The translations under genes were made by a program, and so were the position numbers. Positions 57,915 through 64,000 of a stretch of 64,000 nt of DNA are shown here, piece after piece. Positions within the stretch are counted from its first letter, which is position 1. The number at the start of each line of letters is the position of its first letter. Under the pieces are notes generated by a model. That model was not told where the DNA came from, ran no database searches, and was given only the letters and a program-made list of their open reading frames with translations. The stretch covers positions 1-64,000 of the forward strand of contig NZ_KB898364.1 of assembly GCF_000377565.1 (NCBI RefSeq), in the 5' to 3' direction. This stretch comes from Rhizobium sp. 2MFCol3.1 (GTDB lineage Bacteria > Pseudomonadota > Alphaproteobacteria > Rhizobiales > Rhizobiaceae).

Positions 57915-58691
57915 ATGCATATCTCCACCCGTTTTCTCGCAGCCGCCTCGATCGCCGCGATGTCTCTTTTCGCGGGCTCGGCAATGGCCGATGGCGAGAA
58001 GTATGTCATCGGCACGGACTCGACCTACCCGCCCTTCGAATATGTTGACGCAAGCGGCCAGTTCCTCGGCTTCGACATGGACATCGCCCGTGCGCTCTGC
58101 ACCCAGATGAAGGCAGACTGCACCATCGTCAGCAGCGACTGGGACGGCATCATCCCCGGCCTCAACGCCAAGAAGTTCGACATGATCATCTCGTCGATGT
58201 CGATCACGCCGGAGCGTTCGAAGCTCGTCGACTTCACCAACAAGTACTACAACACCCCGCCGGCAATCGCCGTGCCGAAGGACTCCACCGTCACCGACGT
58301 TGCTGGCCTGAAGGGCAAGACGATCGGCGCGCAGACCTCGACCACGCACGCCAACTACGCTGAAAAGCACCTCGCCGACACCGAACTGAAGCTCTACCCG
58401 ACGGCTGACGAGTACAAGCTCGACATCTCGAACGGCCGCGTCGATGCCGTCATCGACGACGTCGTCGTTCTGTCGCAGTGGGTCAAGTCGGATGCCGGCG
58501 CATGCTGCAAGATCCTCACGACCCTGCCGGTCGACAAGGAAATCAACGGCGTTGGCGCTGGTATCGCAGTTCGCCAGGGCGATCCGCTCCGCGAAAAGCT
58601 GAACGCAGCGATCGTGGCGATCCGTGCCGACGGCACCTACAAGAAGATCCAGGACAAGTATTTCGATTTCGACGTCTACGGCGCCGAATAA
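57915..58691 (+). CDS. Polar amino-acid ABC transporter, periplasmic binding protein
   Basis: Family 3 solute-binding protein of 258 residues. Signal peptide FLAAASIAAMSLFAGSAMA (cleavage near residue 26) precedes VIGTDSTYPPFEYVDASGQFLGFDMDIARALC, the family signature, then SSDWDGIIPGLNAKKFDMIISSMSITPERSKLVDFT. The Asp/Arg ligand-clamp segments resemble the lysine/arginine/ornithine/histidine and opine (OccT/NocT) branch, so a basic amino acid or derivative is likely. Two permease genes follow. An imperfect terminator directly after it should raise its level above the permeases. Confidence 0.92.
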   Translation: MHISTRFLAAASIAAMSLFAGSAMADGEKYVIGTDSTYPPFEYVDASGQFLGFDMDIARALCTQMKADCTIVSSDWDGIIPGLNAKKFDMIISSMSITPERSKLVDFTNKYYNTPPAIAVPKDSTVTDVAGLKGKTIGAQTSTTHANYAEKHLADTELKLYPTADEYKLDISNGRVDAVIDDVVVLSQWVKSDAGACCKILTTLPVDKEINGVGAGIAVRQGDPLREKLNAAIVAIRADGTYKKIQDKYFDFDVYGAE

Positions 58692-58714
58692 GCTGTAGTC
58701 CTGAAACAAATGCG

Positions 58715-58745
58715 ATGGCGGGAGGCTTGCCCTTCCGCCATTTTT
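58715..58745 (+). terminator. Attenuator-type hairpin between binding protein and permease
   Basis: Stem ATGGCGGGAGG / CCTTCCGCCAT (58715-58725, 58731-58741) with one G-T pair and loop CTTGC, followed by TTTTG. It lies within the presumed operon, 24 bp after the binding-protein stop, and probably lets only part of the transcripts continue. Confidence 0.75.
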
Positions 58746-58799
58746 GTTTGACAAAGAGTGCAATATCAAGGCGGCAAAAGCCGCGAGGGGAAACTTGGC

Positions 58800-59603
58800 A
58801 TGGGCGGATTGTCCTCCGCACTGGGTTCGCTCTGGACCTGGATTGGATATGTGTTTGACCCGCTATGCGGACCCGTCGGCATTTTCACATGGCTCGGCCA
58901 ATCGACGATTCTGGCCTGTGGCGACACGGGCTGGGGCGATGAGATCGCCGCCGGCCTGAAGGTCACGGTCGCCGTCGCCCTCGTGACGCTCCCAATCGGC
59001 CTTCTGATTGGCTTCATGGTGGCGCTTGGCCAGCAATCGGAAGAAAAGGCGGTACGCCTTGCCGCCGGCATCTACACCACGATTTTTCGCGGCCTGCCCG
59101 AACTGCTGACGCTGTTCATCATCTATTACGGCATGCAGATCCTGCTCCAATCGCTGCTTGCCTGGTTCGGCTATGACGGCCGCATCGAGATCAACGCCTT
59201 CGTCTCCGGCGTCATCGCTCTATCTGTCGTGTTCTCGTCCTATTGCTCGGAAGTGCTCCTGTCGGCCTTCCGCGCCATCCCCAAGGGCCAGTACGAAGCC
59301 GGCGACGCGCTCGGCCTGCATCGCGGCCGCACGATGGTGCTGATCATCCTGCCACAGCTGGTGCGCATCGCCCTGCCCGGCCTCGTCAATCTCTGGATGA
59401 TCCTCTTGAAGGACACGTCCTACGTCTCGATCATCGGCCTTGCCGACGTGCTGCGCCAGACGGGCGTTGCGGTGAAGGTCACCAAGGAGGCGTTTCTGTT
59501 TTACACACTGGCCTGCGGCATCTATCTCGGGCTTGCCATCATTTCCTCGTTCGGCCTGCGCTATATCGAACGTTGGGCGAAGCGCTCGGAGATTAGCCGA
59601 TGA
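58800..59603 (+). CDS. Polar amino-acid ABC transporter permease (HisQ-type)
   Basis: Inner-membrane permease of 267 residues; ATG 58800 is chosen with GAGGGG nine bases upstream. The HEAT-type permease signature EAGDALGLHRGRTMVLIILPQLVRIALPGLVNLWM (the EAA loop that contacts the ATPase) is clear. About five transmembrane helices lie in the rest, with an extra N-terminal segment (LWTWIGYVFDPLCGPVG). Its stop overlaps the next permease start by four bases (ATGA). Confidence 0.9.
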   Translation: MGGLSSALGSLWTWIGYVFDPLCGPVGIFTWLGQSTILACGDTGWGDEIAAGLKVTVAVALVTLPIGLLIGFMVALGQQSEEKAVRLAAGIYTTIFRGLPELLTLFIIYYGMQILLQSLLAWFGYDGRIEINAFVSGVIALSVVFSSYCSEVLLSAFRAIPKGQYEAGDALGLHRGRTMVLIILPQLVRIALPGLVNLWMILLKDTSYVSIIGLADVLRQTGVAVKVTKEAFLFYTLACGIYLGLAIISSFGLRYIERWAKRSEISR

Positions 59604-60430
59604 GCCACGCAGAGGTCCTGATCCCCCCGCAGCCGGCCCCGAAAAACCTCGATAAGCCGCTGACGCTTGCCCGCGTCATGGGTTGCCTCGTCGTCGGCCT
59701 GTGGATCATTCTCGCCATCGCGCTGATCGGCATGATCATCGAGGGCTGGGATGTCGAGAAATTCACCCGCTACGGCCCGCGCTATCTGCACGGATTGATG
59801 ACGACGATCGTGCTGGTTGCAGTCTCCGTCGTCTGCGGCGCAGTTCTCTCCGTTCCGCTCGCTTTCGCCCGCATGTCGAAGAACAAGGTCATCAACGGGC
59901 TCGCCTTCTGCTACGTCTACGTCTTCCGCGGCACGCCGCTGCTCGCACAGCTCTTCCTGATCTACTACGGCCTCGGCCAGTTCCGGCCGCAGTTGGAATC
60001 CGTTGGCCTCTGGTGGTTCTTCCGCGACGCCTGGTATTGCGGCCTGTTCTCGATGACCATCAACACCGCCGCCTATCAGGCCGAGATCCTGCGCGGCGCC
60101 ATCGAGAGCGTACCGCGCGGCCAGCATGAGGCCGCTTCCTCGCTCGGCATCCACAAGATCATCGCCTTCCGCAAGATCGTGCTGCCGCAGGCGCTGATCG
60201 TCGCGCTGCGCCCCTATGGCAACGAGATCATTCTCCTGATCAAGGGATCGGCCGTCGTCGCCATCATTACCGTGCTCGATCTCATGGGCGAGACGCGCTA
60301 CGCCTTCTCGCGCACCTTCGACTACCAGACCTATCTCTGGGCGGCGATCTTCTATCTTGCCATGGTCGAAAGCCTGAGGCACCTGTGGAACTGGATCGAG
60401 CGCCGCCTCACCCGCCACCTGAAGCGATAA
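59600..60430 (+). CDS. Polar amino-acid ABC transporter permease (HisM-type)
   Basis: Second permease subunit, 276 residues. Conserved segments are FCYVYVFRGTPLLAQLFLIYYGLGQF, EILRGAIESVPRGQHEAASSLGIHKIIAFRKIVLPQAL (EAA loop) and GNEIILLIKGSAVVAIITVLDLMGETRYAFSRTF. It completes a heterodimeric channel with the preceding gene. No ATP-binding subunit follows; the next gene is usg. A stem-loop (60435-60466) closes the operon. Confidence 0.92.
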   Translation: MSHAEVLIPPQPAPKNLDKPLTLARVMGCLVVGLWIILAIALIGMIIEGWDVEKFTRYGPRYLHGLMTTIVLVAVSVVCGAVLSVPLAFARMSKNKVINGLAFCYVYVFRGTPLLAQLFLIYYGLGQFRPQLESVGLWWFFRDAWYCGLFSMTINTAAYQAEILRGAIESVPRGQHEAASSLGIHKIIAFRKIVLPQALIVALRPYGNEIILLIKGSAVVAIITVLDLMGETRYAFSRTFDYQTYLWAAIFYLAMVESLRHLWNWIERRLTRHLKR

Positions 60431-60434
60431 GTAT

Positions 60435-60466
60435 CTTGGCAGCACTCTCGACGGAGAGCTGCCAAG
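60435..60466 (+). terminator. Stem-loop at the end of the ABC transporter operon
   Basis: CTTGGCAG (60435-60442) pairs with CTGCCAAG (60459-60466), with inner CTCTC/GAGAG around loop GACG. No T tract follows, so it is an mRNA-end stabiliser or a weak terminator. Confidence 0.55.
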
Positions 60467-60588
60467 CTATTGAAAATAAATAGTGATGTCCATTTTCTTG
60501 TAGCCTTTTCGCAAGCTTCGCGTAACCATGTCATGTTCTCATTTAAACGGACGCTAATAAGCGCCGAATGGGAACAGCGAGGCATCAA

Positions 60589-60855
60589 ATGCACAAGGAC
60601 ATGGAAAGACAGCTTCAGGGTTACGGCCTGACGACGGCCCAGATCCTCTACCGCATGCCGGATCATCACGCGATCCTGCAGACCTACATCTGGCAGGATT
60701 ATGATCTTGCCCCCGACTTTCCTGAAATGCGCGGCTTCCTGAAGTTCTGGCAGGAGACGTTGGACGGACCGCTGCACTCGGTGCGCTACATTCACCGCAA
60801 GCTGATCTCGGCCACGGAGTGGCGCGCGCTGAAAGGCGAGTTCATCATCAACTGA
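60589..60855 (+). CDS. usg: Usg-family protein
   Basis: Small protein of 88 residues. ATG 60589 is chosen, with GCGAGG six bases upstream. It matches the alphaproteobacterial Usg family throughout: QGYGLTTAQILYRMPDHHAILQTYIWQDYDLAPDFP, then FLKFWQETLDGPLHSVRYIHRKLIS. No membrane segment or cofactor motif is visible. The family is defined by conservation; its biochemical role is unknown. Confidence 0.88.
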   Translation: MHKDMERQLQGYGLTTAQILYRMPDHHAILQTYIWQDYDLAPDFPEMRGFLKFWQETLDGPLHSVRYIHRKLISATEWRALKGEFIIN

Positions 60856-60937
60856 GCAGCCGCCATCAACGTCGCCATTGCAAAACCGGGCTGCGCGCCT
60901 TAGAGGCAGGGCAACAAACGAACGATGGTGAGCAGAC

Positions 60938-61753
60938 ATGGCCCAGAAGATCGACGAAGAGGCACTCGCGGAAGCCTATAACCGCGCCCTTTCCCTGGAA
61001 AAGGCCGGCGACGTCGATGCCGCCGTGAAGGCCTACGAGGAAGTCCTGGCGATCGATCCCGAGGATCACGGTGGCGCTGCCGTCCGCATTGCCGCCATGG
61101 GCCGCGGCGAGACGCCGGCGAAGGCACCGGACGCCTATGTCGAAACCCTCTTCGACCAGCACGCCGAAGTCTTCGAGGACGTTCTCGTCGAGCAGCTCGG
61201 CTATCACGTGCCGATGCTGGTGCGCCAGCGGCTGCAGGCGCTGAACCTCGGCCCCTTCAAGCGGCTGCTCGATCTCGGCTGCGGCACCGGGCTGACCGGC
61301 GGCACGCTGCGCGATCTCTGCGAGGAGATGACCGGCATCGATCTCTCGGAGAACATGGTCGAGATCGCCCATGAGAAGGATCTCTACGAAACGCTGTTCG
61401 TCGCCGAGGTCGAGGACTTCCTCGACGACAATGACGAAGACCCCTTCGACATCATCACCGCCACCGACGTCCTGCCCTACCTGGGCGGCCTCGAGCCCCT
61501 GTTCTTCGGCGCCGCCGAGAACCTGACACCGGGCGGCCTCTTCATCTTCTCCTCGGAAACGCTTGCCCCGGAAAAGCTCGCCGGCCGCGCCTACATGGTC
61601 GGCCCTCACCAGCGCTTCGCGCACTCCGAGGCCTATGTCCGCGAACGCCTCGACGCCACAGGCTTCGAACTGATCGAGATCACCAACATCAACGTCCGCA
61701 TGGAAGAAGGCCAGCCGACGCCAGGGCACCTGGTGATTGCGAAGCTGCGCTAA
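60938..61753 (+). CDS. SAM-dependent methyltransferase with N-terminal TPR-like segment
   Basis: Protein of 271 residues. Residues about 5-45 (LAEAYNRALSLEKAGDVDAAVKAYEEVLAIDPED) form a tetratricopeptide-type helical hairpin. The class I methyltransferase domain follows, with motif I LLDLGCGTGLTGGTL and motif II region MTGIDLSENMVEIAHE, then DIITATDVLPYLGGLEP. The TPR-methyltransferase fusion suggests a protein partner or substrate, but the substrate cannot be deduced. It is close behind usg on the same strand. Confidence 0.9.
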   Translation: MAQKIDEEALAEAYNRALSLEKAGDVDAAVKAYEEVLAIDPEDHGGAAVRIAAMGRGETPAKAPDAYVETLFDQHAEVFEDVLVEQLGYHVPMLVRQRLQALNLGPFKRLLDLGCGTGLTGGTLRDLCEEMTGIDLSENMVEIAHEKDLYETLFVAEVEDFLDDNDEDPFDIITATDVLPYLGGLEPLFFGAAENLTPGGLFIFSSETLAPEKLAGRAYMVGPHQRFAHSEAYVRERLDATGFELIEITNINVRMEEGQPTPGHLVIAKLR

Positions 61754-61805
61754 AGCGCCCGCAGGCGGATAATCGCTTGCCGCTTACATGACGACATGCT
61801 GATAT

Positions 61806-61834
61806 CGCGCCATTCGAAATCTCCGAATGGCGCG
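61806..61834 (+). other. Perfect hairpin abutting the GST ribosome-binding site
   Basis: CGCGCCATTCG (61806-61816) is fully complementary to CGAATGGCGCG (61824-61834), with a seven-base loop. The likely ribosome-binding site AAGGA starts at the very next base (61835). No T tract follows. Confidence 0.6.
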
Positions 61835-61848
61835 AAGGATACGTTCTC

Positions 61849-62535
61849 ATGACACTTGTCCTGCATCAGCATCCGCTTGCCTCCTTCTGCCACAAGGTGC
61901 TGATCGCGCTTTACGAAAGCGTCACGCCATTCGAGCGAGTGCTCGTCAATCTGGGCGACGAAGCCTCGCGCACGGCCTTTCTGGCGCTCTCGCCGCTCGG
62001 CAAGATGCCGGCGCTAGAGGATACGGGCCGCAACCGAACGGTTTTCGAGACCTCCATCATCATCGAATATCTCGACCGCTATCATCCCGGCAGCGCGCGG
62101 CTGATCCCCGACGATTTCGACGCGGCGCTCGATGTACGCCTATGGGATCGCTTCGCCGATCATTACATTCAAGAGCCGATGCAGCAGATCGTCAGCGAGC
62201 GGATGCGGGCGAACGGAAGCGAGGCCCGGGCGGAAGAGGCGCGTCAAGCGCTCAGGCGCGCTTATGCCGTGATCGAGGACAAGCTGGCGGGCGACGGCTG
62301 GATCACTGGTGCGAGCTTCACCATGGCCGATTGCGCAGCCGCACCCGGCCTGTTCTACGCCGAAACGCTGGTGCCATACGGCAGCGACTTGCCCAAGCTT
62401 GCAGCCTATCACGCGCGCCTGATGGAGCGCCCGTCAGTGGCCCGGGTGCTTGAGGAAGCCATGCCCTATTTCAAATATTATCCCTACAAGGAAAACCTGC
62501 CCGCCCGCTTCAGGCCGAGCGACTCCGAGGCCTGA
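61849..62535 (+). CDS. Glutathione S-transferase family protein
   Basis: Protein of 228 residues with the GST layout: N-terminal thioredoxin-like domain (LVLHQHPLASFCHKVLIALYE, then SPLGKMPALEDTGRNRTVFETSIIIEYLDRYHPG, containing the cis-Pro and the Glu-Ser pair that binds the gamma-glutamyl group) and a C-terminal helical domain with GDGWITGASFTMADCAAAPGLFYAETL. It is close to bacterial GSTs of general detoxification or maleylacetoacetate isomerase-like type. AAGGA lies nine bases before the ATG. Confidence 0.92.
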   Translation: MTLVLHQHPLASFCHKVLIALYESVTPFERVLVNLGDEASRTAFLALSPLGKMPALEDTGRNRTVFETSIIIEYLDRYHPGSARLIPDDFDAALDVRLWDRFADHYIQEPMQQIVSERMRANGSEARAEEARQALRRAYAVIEDKLAGDGWITGASFTMADCAAAPGLFYAETLVPYGSDLPKLAAYHARLMERPSVARVLEEAMPYFKYYPYKENLPARFRPSDSEA

Positions 62536-62552
62536 AGCGCACCCGTCACCAA

Positions 62553-63371
62553 TCAGTGACCGCCATCCGTTCCGAGAATGGCCGATAGCAGCCGCCCCTC
62601 GAGTTCCGCCAGATCGGCATTGCCGTGACGCCGCGGATGCGGATGGGGAATGGCGAGGTCGAGCGACACCCTGCCCTCATCGAGTACGATCACCCGGTCC
62701 GCCAGATGCACGGCCTCGCTGACATCATGCGTGACGAGCACGGCCGTGAAGCCCAGCTCGCGCCAGACCCGCGCCAAGAGCTCCTGCATGCTGATCCGGG
62801 TCAGCGCATCGAGCGCGCCGAGCGGCTCGTCGAGCGCCAAGACACCCGGACGGCTCACCAATGCGCGGGCAAGCGCCACGCGCTGCCGCTGTCCGCCAGA
62901 TAGCCGCGCCGGCCACTCGCCGGCCTTCTCCGCCAGCTGCACTTCCGAAAGCACGGCCTCGACCTCCCGCGCCGCCACCCGCCGGTCGACCTTGTCGCCA
63001 AGCCCGACCGCGACGTTATCGGCAACATCAAGCCACGGCAGTAGCCGCGGCTCCTGGAAGACGATACGCGCATTGGCCTCGCCGCCATCAGGCGTGTCGA
63101 AATTAAGCTCGCCCGACGTCGGCGCGTCCAGGCCCATGAGAGTGCGCAAAAGCGTGCTCTTGCCGCAGCCGCTCTTGCCGATCACGGCAACGAACTGCCC
63201 GGCCGGAATGTGGAGGTTGATCCCCCGCAGCACTCTGTTGGCGCCGAAGCTCTTGTCCAGCCCTTTCAGGGTGATCGCGGCGGCACCGCTGCGCGCGGGC
63301 CTATGTGCGTCGTGCGAATATTCCGGCGCATCGGCAACGCCCTGGAAGCGCTCATGTGCGTTGAGGGTCAT
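62553..63371 (-). CDS. SsuB-like ABC transporter ATP-binding protein
   Basis: The frame reaches 63494 but ATG 63371 (MTLNAHERFQGV) is the start, just after the permease stop codon; 272 residues. ABC motifs: Walker A VIGKSGCGKSTLLRTLMG, Q-loop IVFQEPRLLPW, signature RLSGGQRQRVALARAL, Walker B VLALDEPLGALDALTR and switch His in VLVTHDVSEAV. The subgroup is that of aliphatic sulfonate/taurine/nitrate transporters (SsuB/TauB/NrtD). It follows an SsuC-type permease by about ten bases. The binding protein is outside the window or elsewhere. Confidence 0.9.
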   Translation of the reverse strand: MTLNAHERFQGVADAPEYSHDAHRPARSGAAAITLKGLDKSFGANRVLRGINLHIPAGQFVAVIGKSGCGKSTLLRTLMGLDAPTSGELNFDTPDGGEANARIVFQEPRLLPWLDVADNVAVGLGDKVDRRVAAREVEAVLSEVQLAEKAGEWPARLSGGQRQRVALARALVSRPGVLALDEPLGALDALTRISMQELLARVWRELGFTAVLVTHDVSEAVHLADRVIVLDEGRVSLDLAIPHPHPRRHGNADLAELEGRLLSAILGTDGGH

Positions 63372-63381
63372 GGCCTCTCTC

Positions 63382-64000
63382 CTACTTCTGATAGACCGGG
63401 TTCCACCTGAGCGCCCGGCGCTCGAGCGAACGGGCCACCACATCGGCGAACTTGCCGAGCAGCGCGTAGATGACGAGCGCCAGCACGACGACATCGGTCA
63501 TCATGAACTCGCGAGCATTATTGGCCATGTGGCCGATCCCTGACGACGCGGCGATCGATTCCGAGACGATCAGCGTCAGCCACATAATGCCAAGCGCATA
63601 GCGCAGCCCGACGAAGATCGACGGAAGCGCGCCGGGAAAGACCACCTTGCGAAACAGCGTCCAGTTGCTCATCCCATAGACCCGGCCCATCTCGATCAGA
63701 TCGCGATCGACATTGCGCACGCCGTGATAGGTATTGAGATAGACCGGAAACAAAACGCCGAGCGAGGTCAGGAACAGTTTCGACTCTTCGCCGATACCGA
63801 ACCACAGGATGACCAGCGGGATCATCGCCAGATGCGGAATGGTGCGCAGCATCTGCAGCGTCGTATCGGTCAGTTGCTCGGAGAGCTTGGAGACGCCATT
63901 GGCGATCCCGAGCAGAAAGCCGATCGCCCCACCGACGACGAGCCCGGCAAAGGCCCGGCCGGCGCTGACGAGGATATCATGCGGCAGCTGCCCTGAGAGC
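63382..64000 (-). CDS. SsuC-like ABC transporter permease (cut by window edge)
   Basis: The frame is open from the right edge to the TAG at 63382-63384; the N terminus is outside the window. The readable part contains LQMLRTIPHLAMIPLVILWFGIGEESK, VYLNTYHGVRNVDRDLIEMGRVYGMSNWTLFRKVVFPGALPSIFVGLRYALGIMW (the EAA loop) and DVVVLALVIYALLGKFADVVARSLERR at the C terminus. This is the BPD permease subfamily of SsuC/TauC/NrtB. It forms an operon with the ATPase gene downstream. Confidence 0.9.
   Translation of the reverse strand, partial: LSGQLPHDILVSAGRAFAGLVVGGAIGFLLGIANGVSKLSEQLTDTTLQMLRTIPHLAMIPLVILWFGIGEESKLFLTSLGVLFPVYLNTYHGVRNVDRDLIEMGRVYGMSNWTLFRKVVFPGALPSIFVGLRYALGIMWLTLIVSESIAASSGIGHMANNAREFMMTDVVVLALVIYALLGKFADVVARSLERRALRWNPVYQK

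Overview
The window is a GC-rich, densely coded stretch of chromosome from an alphaproteobacterium of the Rhizobium/Agrobacterium group (Rhizobiaceae, Hyphomicrobiales). The pointers are a CckA hybrid kinase, a 2241-residue homologue of the growth pole ring protein (GPR/RgsE), a one-cysteine DksA, a Usg-family protein, an IalB-like protein, alphaproteobacterial GTTC-N7-GTTC SOS spacing and TTAACCAT-type CtrA motifs. Almost everything is core chromosome; the accessory material is an IS110-family transposase tail with palindromic repeats at the left edge and one PIN/Phd toxin-antitoxin pair. No tRNA, rRNA or CRISPR array was recognised.

Layout. 1-440: IS110 remnant and palindromic intergenic repeat. 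440-13000: cckA, a FliO-like protein, dksA, a sixA-ycjX-ycjF group, an exported hypothetical protein, the folP-folB-folK operon, a secreted DUF922 HExxH protein, a candidate small RNA, an adrenodoxin-type ferredoxin and an orphan Hpt protein. 13300-20030: the giant GPR-like coiled-coil protein, with a block of exact 132-bp-period repeats. 20100-31300: gyrA, marC, divergent ssb/uvrA sharing an SOS box, the PIN/Phd pair, a DUF72 gene and bifunctional nnrDE. 31550-33470: glnB-glnA behind a sigma-54 promoter. 33500-49150: hspQ, ialB-like, a YejA-like binding protein, a DsbA-family protein, sdhE-mfd divergent from recG, an L,D-transpeptidase, then class II and class I fumarases side by side. 49150-57600: a GGDEF protein, a PNPOx-fold protein, DUF971, molybdenum cofactor genes (moaA, then EamA transporter-mobA-mobB) and an OmpA-family protein with a Pro/Ala/Gln-rich arm. 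57900-64000: a polar amino-acid ABC transporter (binding protein plus two permeases, no ATPase nearby), usg, a methyltransferase, a GST, and an SsuB/SsuC-like ABC transporter cut by the window edge.

How it fits together. The most coherent biological theme is cell cycle and polar growth: CckA (top of the CtrA phosphorelay), an orphan Hpt protein and the polar-ring protein lie within 20 kb, and the region between hpt and the GPR gene carries a TTAA-N7-TTAA CtrA-type site and a TTAACCAT motif facing hpt. A second theme is DNA repair (ssb, uvrA, mfd, recG, gyrA); a third is nitrogen control (glnBA). The least explained element is the candidate small RNA at about 11754-11897, which ends in a strong terminator and displays CCUCCC in a hairpin loop. 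Start codons were moved from the longest open frame wherever a ribosome-binding site or family alignment argued for it; each case is stated.
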